Shown piece after piece: positions 1-7,799 of a stretch of 41,069 nucleotides of DNA. Every line of letters begins with the position of its first letter. The first letter of the stretch is position 1. The stretch is from Bacteroidota bacterium. GTDB lineage: Bacteria > Bacteroidota > Bacteroidia > B-17B0 > Aurantibacillaceae. The notes below the pieces were generated by a model. The model worked only from the letters and a program-made list of their open reading frames with translations, was not told the DNA's origin and ran no database searches. The DNA lies in contig JACDDR010000008.1 in assembly GCA_013816895.1 (NCBI GenBank), positions 1 through 41,069 of the forward strand, read 5' to 3'. Both the position numbers and the translations under genes were made by a program.

Positions 1-195
<195 letters not shown>

Positions 196-261
196 TTAAA
201 AGTCTAAAATTCTTATTAAAAACTTCAATAAATATGCCAGAGCGGGCTTTAGTGGTTTTTA

Positions 262-276
262 GTGACAGAGTGTCAC
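262..276. promoter_or_regulatory. Inverted repeat upstream of dnaK
   Basis: A perfect 6-bp inverted repeat, GTGACA-gag-TGTCAC, lies about 80 bp upstream of the dnaK start and 66 bp after the stop of the preceding lipoprotein gene. It is not followed by a T run, so it is not a clear terminator. It may be an operator for the heat-shock gene or a 3' processing structure. Function not established. No other feature is visible in this gap. Confidence 0.3.
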
Positions 277-341
277 CTAAGGCAAAAAAGAAGTTAAATA
301 ATGGCCGGAAAATGCTGGAAATTGCAGGACTATTGTCAGTT

Positions 342-1481
342 CTACTGGCACCCCGGAAGGTTCATGGTCGCATTAAAAAACTTGTAAGAACAAGTGCTTT
401 TGTTGGTTGCGAAGGCCGAAATGAATGAGTTGTCCATTTCTTTTACTACAGAGCAGCGGGTTCGAAAGGTGAAAATACCGATAGCCGCGCTGTTGTCGAA
501 ATTAGAGTACAGATGCTTTTCCTGGTTAATGCTTAACGAGGGAGCTGCAAACTGGAGGTAATTGCTATATTCATGCGAAGAAGTGTAAATCAGAAACTGA
601 ATTTTATACATGCGGCGACCTACTACATCGCCATTAAAAGGAACCTGACTTACCGCTTTTCCAATTGCGTCAAAAACATCCTGTCCCTTAAATGAATTAA
701 CGAGATCTCCCTGAGTGGATATATCCTGAGAATACTGATTAGAGAAAGAATAATCGGCATAGGTGTAGTTTTTATAGGAAGGCGGATTACCATTCAGTAA
801 TGAATCATAATAATGCAACCGCATTACTAACTGATAAATTTTTGAAGAATTAGCTTTATAGCGGATTTTATAAGTTTGTCCCACAGTGCTATAATCCACA
901 AAATTTAAGGGGTCTATCGGGGTCCCGGGAGGTACAGGATAAGCCACTCCAATAAAGGGGGCATATGAATAAGGATGAATGCTGTCAAGAGCAGATGCCT
1001 TTGCGGTAAATGTGTTTTTTGTATGGTTGTTATAAACAGTAAGCACATAATCGCCCCAGGTAAATAATGGAGAGGAAGTGACGTAAACCCGCTGGTTTTG
1101 ATTAAAAGCTCCTGGTTTGGCCTGAATTATTGAATCCCTGAAAACAACCTCCATTAAACCCGGACTGGCATAATCATAGTTATTGCTTACGATGCGTTTC
1201 AAAGAAACTCTTAATTCTCCCGGCTGGTAATTGATCGAATCCGAAACCTGCGCCATTGCATTAGCATCCGACTCTCCAAGAAAGACTTTGTTAATGCGAA
1301 TCATGTTAACTTTATCCTGTGGATTTAAAACCGCATAAATACTTGGCGTTTCTTTGTAGGGCGCATTCAGTTTTAAATCGTTCTTACACGAATTAAAAAG
1401 TAAGATTGCGGGGCAAAGAACCAGTATGTGTTTAAAAAATTTCAATGCATAAATATACTGCATTTTTTTCACGCTATTCAT
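342..1481 (-). CDS. Exported lipoprotein, DUF4249-like (tentative)
   Basis: A 379-residue protein with an N-terminal hydrophobic stretch ending in a lipobox-like LFNSC (Cys at about residue 32), so probably an outer-membrane-anchored lipoprotein. The following stretch (about residues 40-85: ETPSIYAVLNPQD, then IRINKVFLGE) resembles the start of Bacteroidota DUF4249-type lipoproteins, which are predicted beta-rich surface proteins of unknown role. I cannot confirm the family without a profile search. Its start overlaps the stop of the upstream deacetylase-like gene by 8 bp, so the two are probably translationally coupled. Function unknown. Confidence 0.75.
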   Translation of the reverse strand: MNSVKKMQYIYALKFFKHILVLCPAILLFNSCKNDLKLNAPYKETPSIYAVLNPQDKVNMIRINKVFLGESDANAMAQVSDSINYQPGELRVSLKRIVSNNYDYASPGLMEVVFRDSIIQAKPGAFNQNQRVYVTSSPLFTWGDYVLTVYNNHTKNTFTAKASALDSIHPYSYAPFIGVAYPVPPGTPIDPLNFVDYSTVGQTYKIRYKANSSKIYQLVMRLHYYDSLLNGNPPSYKNYTYADYSFSNQYSQDISTQGDLVNSFKGQDVFDAIGKAVSQVPFNGDVVGRRMYKIQFLIYTSSHEYSNYLQFAAPSLSINQEKHLYSNFDNSAAIGIFTFRTRCSVVKEMDNSFISAFATNKSTCSYKFFNATMNLPGCQ

Positions 1482-2832
1482 CTTTTAAAAGGGTTTTATA
1501 CATCCGGCCAAAACCAGGGTATAAGTGGTCGGCAAAGGTGCGTTCATGAAAAACCGTTACAAATAATCCACCCGTCTTTTTTATCTCCCTTTTTAAATTT
1601 TTCAACAATGCCAGGGCTTCATCGGCAGGTTTTTTGTCGTATACCGTATAAGCACCGTCCATTGCGCAAAAAGGAACGAACAACAAGACTGTTTCAGCCT
1701 CCTTTTCAAAATCGTAATAAAAGAACGGACGTGAAGTGCCCGCGCGAAAACCCGGACCAGAAGCAAAACCCATTGTAAAATCAACCTTGATATTATTTTT
1801 TAAAAGTTCGCGTGGAGTTGATCTTATTTTAAATTTGAGATAATGCTGCCGTGAGAAGATAACAGGCACGCCAAGTGTTTCTGAAAAACATTTAATTTCA
1901 GAAGCAAGAAGATCTTCACGATCGCTTGTTTCATAGGATGGATGCAACCCAACATTTCCTCCTTCGTTTAATACAGTAGTGATTGCCTTTTTAAAGGCCG
2001 GTGAAGATGAAGACACTGTTCGGTCGAATTTTGTACCCGACCGGAAAAGGAAAAAATAAAAGAGTGGGATTTGATTTTGAGTACAATAGCGTGTAAACTC
2101 TTCATAAATATCGAAGGGATCTTTTTCTTTACCCGTTAATACACCTAGCCTTTTGGCTGCGTTTTTAAAATCGCCTTTTACAAGATCTTTCGCAAGCGCT
2201 CCGGTTGTTCGCAAAACACCTTTGTGTTTATAGGCGAACAAATTATCCACGTCAATGGATGCAATTGTTCGAGTTGTTAGAGAAGGAAAAATAATTCCGG
2301 GATAAAAAAGCGCAAGAGCTTCTCTCAATTCCATGATCCATTCATCAGCCACTGGCAGTAAATGACAGCCGTTTTTATAAAGAATGCTTTGGTTCAATTC
2401 AAAACGACCGTGTACGTCCTTTTCAAAGGGCTGCCATTCCTCATAACGGGATACAAGATAGAATACCGCGGAAAAAACATCGTAATCAAAATCAGTACTT
2501 CTGTTTTTTGTGAAAAAGTAAATTGAATTTTTTTTCTTTTCTGCAATTGGCACAACTGCGTCGACGCCTCTTCCAAATAAAAAGCCCTGCGGAACAATTT
2601 GAAACGTATTGGTAATTATTTGTGCGGAGTAATTTATTTTATAAAAGCCGGAAGCCTGAAACTCGTCACTTCCGGAAGTAACAACAAATTTAATTTTAAG
2701 CACGTGCTCAAAAATAAAACGGCAAACATAATTTAATCGGGGAGTAATTTGTTCGGCAAATATAATCACAGTAGGGGCAGCGCGGTCCACCTCAAGGTTC
2801 AGTAGTTTCCGGATTTCCTGTTCATCCAACAT
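1474..2832 (-). CDS. Polysaccharide deacetylase family protein
   Basis: A 452-residue protein without a signal peptide. The C-terminal half looks like a NodB-type carbohydrate esterase fold: TIASIDVDN near residue 190 fits the first catalytic/metal-binding motif (paired Asp), and NVGLHPSYE near 295 fits the histidine motif. The N-terminal half matches the extra region of large Bacteroidota deacetylases found near polysaccharide genes. Such enzymes remove acetyl groups from envelope or exopolysaccharide sugars. The local substrate is unknown. It lies 8 bp after the DUF4270 gene and overlaps the downstream lipoprotein gene by 8 bp, so all three probably form one transcript. Confidence 0.82.
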   Translation of the reverse strand: MLDEQEIRKLLNLEVDRAAPTVIIFAEQITPRLNYVCRFIFEHVLKIKFVVTSGSDEFQASGFYKINYSAQIITNTFQIVPQGFLFGRGVDAVVPIAEKKKNSIYFFTKNRSTDFDYDVFSAVFYLVSRYEEWQPFEKDVHGRFELNQSILYKNGCHLLPVADEWIMELREALALFYPGIIFPSLTTRTIASIDVDNLFAYKHKGVLRTTGALAKDLVKGDFKNAAKRLGVLTGKEKDPFDIYEEFTRYCTQNQIPLFYFFLFRSGTKFDRTVSSSSPAFKKAITTVLNEGGNVGLHPSYETSDREDLLASEIKCFSETLGVPVIFSRQHYLKFKIRSTPRELLKNNIKVDFTMGFASGPGFRAGTSRPFFYYDFEKEAETVLLFVPFCAMDGAYTVYDKKPADEALALLKNLKREIKKTGGLFVTVFHERTFADHLYPGFGRMYKTLLKDE

Positions 2833-2840
2833 GCCGGCGC

Positions 2841-4205
2841 TTATTTATCTTTTTTAAACTTAACGTAGCTAAGATTCAGTTTCGGTTTTAAAGTGCTGTG
2901 CGAAATGCCTGCGATCACCACACGCTCCGCATTATTGTCGCGCTTTACGGTGTAAAGTGCAGAAGGATCGGCCACAACAACATAAAAACCATAATTCTTT
3001 TTGACACCATTAAAAATAGCCTGAACGTGACGGGCAATATTAAACACATAACGGTTATTAACGTTGTCGTATATTCCATCATACCTTGCCGCATCAACGG
3101 TAGATAATTGATCCAGCACAAAAGATTCACGCGAGAGGGAATCCATTGCCAGGAGCGCAAGATAGGGAGGCGCGAAATATTGCGCATTTGACGAAGTGAA
3201 CGAAGGGTCCACATTTAAAACAATTTCCGCGCGGTTTACTGCCACTTTAAAAGAATCGGCGTAAGACTTAAGCGTAGGCATGTATAATTTTAACTTGGTG
3301 CCGGCAAGTCCTTTTAAAAATAAATTCTGCTGTCCTTTAACAGTGTCGCCGGTAAGCTGAGAATACAAGGAAGAAACAGCGCCATTTACCGGTTGATATT
3401 TTACAGTATTTAATTTAACCGAACCTGTTCCTGTAAAGGCAAACCTGAATGATTTATTTTCTTTAATGGCGGAAGGTGTTCCGTTCTGGTAATAAAGATA
3501 TAAACCCGTGAGAGGATCATTCATGCTGAATTTGGAAATCATTCCCTGTGCATTCACCGGGTTTAGCGAACTGCCTTCGCAGCTGATATAAAATCCTTTA
3601 TACACACTCTGGAAAGTTGCGTTATCTACCAAGTACTGTGTGTTGTTTAAAATAGACTGGGCGTAATTCTGATCAATAGGAATGCGTAGTGCAAGTTTTC
3701 CGTCAATAACGGTAAAGGTGCCGGTATAACTGCCCAACATGGCATTTTTATTGTAAAGACTGTCGTTATTTGTAAAATAAACAGAAGAAGTGCTAAGCGC
3801 AGTTTGAACAGGAAAAACAGTATAGCTGAGTGGTGTAAAATAATTACCCAGAAAATCGAGAGAAGGTGCAACTAAAATAATTTCCGCCGAAACAAGATTT
3901 GCATCTGCGCCAAAAGAAACATTTGTGATCGCATTTGGAATATTAAGATTGGTATAAAGACCAACATCCGTTCGGCCAAAAACGGGATCCTGATTACTGC
4001 CTAAAAATTTAATTTCAGAAGGAAAACTAAAAGTGGGCTTATGGGCAATTGTGTGAAGGTATAAGGGCGTGGCATCTGTAAAACTCGCGCCAAGCACATC
4101 GTCTTCAGGCTGCACATCGGCGCCAAGAACCTGGTGATCTTTTTTGCAGGCTGATAAAACAATGACCAGTACCAGAAAGCAAACTATATTTTTAACTGTT
4201 TTCAA
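2841..4205 (-). CDS. DUF4270 family lipoprotein
   Basis: A 454-residue protein with a lipoprotein signal (hydrophobic run then LSACKK, Cys about residue 20) followed by the DUF4270-type opening LGADVQPEDD and a long beta-rich region. In Bacteroidota, DUF4270 genes are often next to a short GT5 protein and panC, as here, which supports the call. The biochemical role is not known. The start codon is TTG: the reading frame is closed by a TAG 12 bp upstream and there is no ATG ahead of the signal peptide. It is separated from the GT5 gene by an intrinsic terminator, so it should have its own promoter. Confidence 0.85.
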   Translation of the reverse strand: MKTVKNIVCFLVLVIVLSACKKDHQVLGADVQPEDDVLGASFTDATPLYLHTIAHKPTFSFPSEIKFLGSNQDPVFGRTDVGLYTNLNIPNAITNVSFGADANLVSAEIILVAPSLDFLGNYFTPLSYTVFPVQTALSTSSVYFTNNDSLYNKNAMLGSYTGTFTVIDGKLALRIPIDQNYAQSILNNTQYLVDNATFQSVYKGFYISCEGSSLNPVNAQGMISKFSMNDPLTGLYLYYQNGTPSAIKENKSFRFAFTGTGSVKLNTVKYQPVNGAVSSLYSQLTGDTVKGQQNLFLKGLAGTKLKLYMPTLKSYADSFKVAVNRAEIVLNVDPSFTSSNAQYFAPPYLALLAMDSLSRESFVLDQLSTVDAARYDGIYDNVNNRYVFNIARHVQAIFNGVKKNYGFYVVVADPSALYTVKRDNNAERVVIAGISHSTLKPKLNLSYVKFKKDK

Positions 4206-4261
4206 GAGGAGCGGCTAAAGTAACAATTTTAAGTTATGTTTTATTGGAAAGAATTACAAAA

Positions 4262-4299
4262 AAAGCAAAAAAATAACCCAGACGTTTATCATCTGGGTT
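4262..4299 (-). terminator. Intrinsic terminator after the GT5-like gene
   Basis: AACCCAGA and TCTGGGTT form a perfect 8-bp stem around a 9-nt loop (4275-4299). On the minus strand it is followed by a T-rich run. It lies just downstream of the stop at 4321. Confidence 0.85.
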
Positions 4300-4320
4300 A
4301 GTTATAAAGTATATAAAATT

Positions 4321-5151
4321 TTAGCTCAGCACATTTTCTTCTTCGAGAATTTCGTCATAAAATTCGTTGAAGGCATCCATGTATTCCAGCTCATTTTTGT
4401 AAGTAAGGAAAGGCTTACCACTTTTCTTCACAAACTTTTCAAGATCCGCGTTCAGTGTTTCAGAACCCTGAATAACACCGTCAGCATACTCAATAGATTG
4501 CTTAAGCATGTTCAAGTGACTGGATTCTTCTGATATAAGCTTAAGGTCTTTTTTGTTAAAGCCATCAAACGCAAGTTTTTCCATAAACTTCTTGTTCAAT
4601 GTTTTTGGATACTCATCATCATATAAAGAAACAATGATTTTGGTATCTGCAAAAATAGGATCTTCAGCGTAGTATTTTTTAATGTACATTGGCATTAATG
4701 AAGTGAACCAGCCATGGCAATGGATCACATCAGGCTGCCAGCCCAGTTTTTTAACTGTTTCGGCAACGCCACGTACAAAGAACATAGCCCTTTCATCATT
4801 ATCATCAAACGCTTTACCGCTTGTTTTATCAGCTAAAACCGCTTTTCTGCTGAAAAACTCTTCATTATCAATAAAATACACCTGCATACGCGCACTCGGA
4901 ATGCTGGCAACTTTAATAATCAGGGGATGATCAACATCATTTATTACCAGGTTCATGCCTGATAAACGGATAACTTCGTGTAACTGGTGGCGGCGCTCAT
5001 TGATGCAGCCATATTTTGGCATGAATGTTCTGATTTCTTTACCGCGTTCCTGAATACCCTGGGGGAGTTTCCTCGAAATTTTACCGACTGAGGTTTCATC
5101 TAAATACGGGGTGATATCTTGTGAAACGAAAAGGACTCTTGCTTTCTTCAT
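4321..5151 (-). CDS. Short GT5 glycogen/starch synthase-like protein (N-terminal domain only)
   Basis: A 276-residue protein homologous to the N-terminal Rossmann domain of GT5 glycogen synthases: KKARVLFVSQDITPY at the start, a PDVIHCHGW motif near residue 138, then KKYYAEDP. The C-terminal nucleotide-sugar-binding domain of full-length GlgA (about 470 residues) is absent. The usual KxGG substrate motif near the N-terminus is replaced by SVGKIS, so ADP-glucose synthase activity is doubtful. The start was chosen at MKKARV. An upstream in-frame ATG at 5205 would add a hydrophobic tail and lies ahead of the promoter at 5182-5213. The divergent neighbour is panC. Confidence 0.88.
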   Translation of the reverse strand: MKKARVLFVSQDITPYLDETSVGKISRKLPQGIQERGKEIRTFMPKYGCINERRHQLHEVIRLSGMNLVINDVDHPLIIKVASIPSARMQVYFIDNEEFFSRKAVLADKTSGKAFDDNDERAMFFVRGVAETVKKLGWQPDVIHCHGWFTSLMPMYIKKYYAEDPIFADTKIIVSLYDDEYPKTLNKKFMEKLAFDGFNKKDLKLISEESSHLNMLKQSIEYADGVIQGSETLNADLEKFVKKSGKPFLTYKNELEYMDAFNEFYDEILEEENVLS

Positions 5152-5181
5152 ATAAATCTGTTCCTTTAAAATAAGAATATA

Positions 5182-5213
5182 CAAAAGTAATAAAAAATAA
5201 CCCATATTTCAAA
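5182..5213 (-). promoter_or_regulatory. Bacteroidota-type promoter for the GT5-like gene
   Basis: On the minus strand there is TTTG (5210-5213), a 20-nt spacer and TACTTTTG (5182-5189), an exact match to the -33 TTTG / -7 TAnnTTTG pattern of the Bacteroidota primary sigma factor. Transcription should start about 5175, giving a leader of about 25 nt. This also supports the start at 5151. Confidence 0.8.
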
Positions 5214-5221
5214 GTAAAATG

Positions 5222-5229
5222 TACATTTG
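5222..5229 (+). promoter_or_regulatory. -7 box for panC
   Basis: TACATTTG matches TAnnTTTG 12 bp ahead of the GTG start of panC. No matching -33 element is visible. If used, the leader is only about 6 nt. Confidence 0.5.
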
Positions 5230-5241
5230 AACGTTTAAACG

Positions 5242-6087
5242 GTGTTAATTTTCACGAAAATAGGCGAATTGCAGGAGTTTCTGGTTCAAAAAAAAACCGG
5301 AAAAATTTCCGTTGGGTTTGTGCCCACCATGGGGGCCCTGCATCCCGGACACATATCACTTGTAGAGGCTTCTAAAAAAGTATGCGATCTAACGGTTTGC
5401 AGTATTTTTGTTAATCCAACCCAATTTAACGATAAATCAGACCTTGACAGGTATCCAAAAACCCCTCAGACCGACCTGGAGATGTTAAAATCAGCGCATT
5501 GTGACGTGGTTTTTATGCCGAGCTCGGAGGAAATGTATCCTGAAAAGGATGAACGGAAATTTGATTTCGGATACCTGGATAAGATTCTTGAAGGAGATCA
5601 TCGTCCCGGCCACTTTAACGGCGTGGCACAGGTTGTAAGCAGGTTATTTGACGCGGTGAGGCCTGATAAGGCATTTTTTGGAAGCAAGGACTACCAGCAG
5701 GTAATGGTTATAAGGGCCCTTGTTAAGCTTTTAAACTACGAGATAGAGATAGTGACCTGTCCTACATTACGTGAAAGCGATGGGCTCGCTATGAGCTCCA
5801 GGAACGCTCTTTTAAACCCTAAAGAACGCGAGGTTTCCAAGATCATTCCAAAATTGATGCAGGAAGCCAGGGAACTAAAGAAAAAAGGCAAAGAAATTCC
5901 TGAGATAAAAGAACATATTGTTTCTGAGTTGAATAAGCGTGGAAATTACGAGCTGGATTACTTTACCATTTGCGATGCCGAAACTTTAAAAGAAATAAAT
6001 TCTTTTTCAGAAGCTAAAAAACATGTTGCTCTTATTGCGTGTTATGTAGGTAAAATACGACTGATTGATAACGTTTTATTGAATTGA
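5242..6087 (+). CDS. panC: Pantothenate synthetase
   Basis: A 281-residue enzyme that joins pantoate and beta-alanine using ATP in the cytoplasm, the last step of pantothenate (vitamin B5) synthesis. The signature VPTMGALHPGH begins about residue 28 (the HxGH nucleotidyl-transferase motif). FVNPTQF, FFGSKDYQQ and the MSSRN loop near 186 are also present. Length is normal for the family. The start is GTG: an in-frame TAA two codons upstream excludes a longer protein, and the MLIFTKI opening matches other PanC proteins. No panD or panB follows in this window. It is divergent from the GT5-like gene. Confidence 0.98.
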   Translation: MLIFTKIGELQEFLVQKKTGKISVGFVPTMGALHPGHISLVEASKKVCDLTVCSIFVNPTQFNDKSDLDRYPKTPQTDLEMLKSAHCDVVFMPSSEEMYPEKDERKFDFGYLDKILEGDHRPGHFNGVAQVVSRLFDAVRPDKAFFGSKDYQQVMVIRALVKLLNYEIEIVTCPTLRESDGLAMSSRNALLNPKEREVSKIIPKLMQEARELKKKGKEIPEIKEHIVSELNKRGNYELDYFTICDAETLKEINSFSEAKKHVALIACYVGKIRLIDNVLLN

Positions 6088-6180
6088 TTCTTGTAAGGTT
6101 TTTTAAAATTCAATCTAGAACAGCGCACTTTTTTTGCTTATTAAATCCGTTTGCCACCACATTAAACACCCACGCTAAAA

Positions 6181-7728
6181 ATGAAAATACAAAAATCATT
6201 ATTAATTACACTACTTGCTTGTGTTGGATATAGCACTATTACCAAGGCGCAAATAATTAACACCATTGCCGGAACCGGTGTTTCGGGTTATTCAGGAGAC
6301 GGCGCTGCTGCAACGATTGCAACTTTAAATAATCCCGCTGCAGTTGCGGTGGATGCAGCGGGCAACATATATATCGCGGACGCAAGCAACAATAGCATCC
6401 GGAAAGTAAATACAAGCGGAATTATTTCAACCCTTGCCGGAACCGGTGTTGCTGGTTATTCCGGAGACGGAGCTGCAGCCACGCTTGCAACGTTAAATGG
6501 CCCTATTGGGGTAGCGGTGGATGCAGTGGGTAATGTGTATATTGCAGATGAGTACAACCATCGCATCCGGAAAATAAACACCGGCGGTGTTATTTCAACC
6601 TTTGCCGGAACCGGTGTTTTGGGTTATTCTGGCGACGGGTCTGCTGCCACGATTTCAACTTTATATTTTCCGATTGGAGTTGCGGTGGATGCCGCGGGCA
6701 ATGTGTATATCGCTGATTATGGCAACGATCGCATCCGGAAAGTAAATACCGGCGGTGTTATTTCAACCATTGCCGGAAACGGCCTTGGTGGGTATTCGGG
6801 TGATGGGGCTGCTGCCACTCTCGCACAGTTATCTGGCCCTACTGGAGTTGCGGTGGATCCAACGGGCAATGTGTATATTGCAGATTATGTCAACCATCGC
6901 ATCCGGAAAGTAAATGCCGGCGGTGTTATTTCAACCTTGGCCGGAACCGGCGTTGCGGGTTATTCAGGTGACGGGGCAGCTGCAACACTTGCACAATTAA
7001 ATTATCCTTTTGGAGTTGCGGAGGATGCAGCGGGAAATGTGTATATCTCGGATAAATACAACCATTGCATCCGGAAGGTAAATACCGGTGGTATTATTTC
7101 AACGTTTGCCGGAACCGGTGTTGCGGGTTATTCGGGAGACGGAGCTGCTGCCACGCTTGCACAATTAAATTATCCTTTTGGAGTTGCGGAGGATGCAGCG
7201 GGCAATGTGTATATCGCAGATTTGAGCAACAATAGCATCCGTAAAGTTAGCTGTAGTGGTCCCACTGTAACGGCGACAAGTTCAAATACTTTATTGTGCC
7301 CGACACAAAGTGCTACTTTAACCGGAAGCGGCGCTGCTACTTATACCTGGAGCACAGGCGCTACAACAACAGTTATTGCGGTTAGTCCAAGCGTTACCAC
7401 AAGTTACACGGTTGTTGGAACTAACACAGTTGGTTGTAGTGCTACTGCGGTTGTAACACAAAGCGTGAGCACTTGTACCGGAATTGAAACACACTTTGCA
7501 GCTGCTGCGGTGAACGTATATCCAAATCCGGGCGCAGGCTTATATACTCTTGAAGTGGAAAGCGCAACTAAAATTCAAGTGTATGATATGTTAGGTAGCA
7601 TTATATTATTCACAACAATTGAATCGGGTAAATTTAAGCTGAATATAAGCGAACAGGCTAAAGGCCTGTATATATTAAAAGCTACCTCTAACGGTAAAAC
7701 CGCAAATGTAAGGCTTATTAAAGACTAA
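6181..7728 (+). CDS. NHL-repeat surface protein with T9SS sorting domain
   Basis: A 515-residue secreted protein. It has a signal peptide (residues 1-23, ending KAQ), six NHL repeats of exactly 56 residues (about 29-364, each with AGTG-GYSGDG-VAVDAAGN-YIAD-IRKV), a short Ig-like linker containing TYTWSTGATTT, and a C-terminal type A T9SS sorting domain (about 445-515, VYPNPG then GLYILKA). NHL repeats usually fold into a beta-propeller, and six copies fit one complete wheel. It probably goes through T9SS to the cell surface. The ligand is unknown. It is monocistronic and convergent with the next gene. Confidence 0.92.
   Translation: MKIQKSLLITLLACVGYSTITKAQIINTIAGTGVSGYSGDGAAATIATLNNPAAVAVDAAGNIYIADASNNSIRKVNTSGIISTLAGTGVAGYSGDGAAATLATLNGPIGVAVDAVGNVYIADEYNHRIRKINTGGVISTFAGTGVLGYSGDGSAATISTLYFPIGVAVDAAGNVYIADYGNDRIRKVNTGGVISTIAGNGLGGYSGDGAAATLAQLSGPTGVAVDPTGNVYIADYVNHRIRKVNAGGVISTLAGTGVAGYSGDGAAATLAQLNYPFGVAEDAAGNVYISDKYNHCIRKVNTGGIISTFAGTGVAGYSGDGAAATLAQLNYPFGVAEDAAGNVYIADLSNNSIRKVSCSGPTVTATSSNTLLCPTQSATLTGSGAATYTWSTGATTTVIAVSPSVTTSYTVVGTNTVGCSATAVVTQSVSTCTGIETHFAAAAVNVYPNPGAGLYTLEVESATKIQVYDMLGSIILFTTIESGKFKLNISEQAKGLYILKATSNGKTANVRLIKD
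6265..7272 (+). repeat. Six tandem 168-bp repeats encoding NHL blades
   Basis: Units start near 6265, 6433, 6601, 6769, 6937 and 7105, all exactly 168 bp with no indels. Units 5 and 6 share a 47-bp identical block and the same unusual VAED variant in place of VAVD, so they look like a recent duplication. The last unit diverges after its IRKV motif. Confidence 0.9.
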
Positions 7729-7740
7729 GCGGTCTTAGTC
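7723..7740. terminator. Inverted repeat over the stop codon of the NHL gene
   Basis: GACTAAG-cggt-CTTAGTC is a perfect 7-bp stem that includes the TAA stop. It lacks a strong T run. A second structure follows (GGGAA...TTCCC with ATGAT/ATCAT inside, about 7760-7787). Together they may end the two convergent transcripts here. Confidence 0.4.
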
Positions 7741-7799
7741 GTTATAGCCAATTACGTTGGGGAACTCAAATGATTGATATCATTCCCTGGATTGATCTT

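Noticed and set aside
5152..5205. Upstream start for the GT5-like protein with a hydrophobic tail
   Set aside because: The perfect -33/-7 promoter lies at 5182-5213, so this part would not be transcribed.
6265..7272. CRISPR-like direct repeats
   Set aside because: The period is 168 bp, in frame, and each unit encodes an NHL blade.
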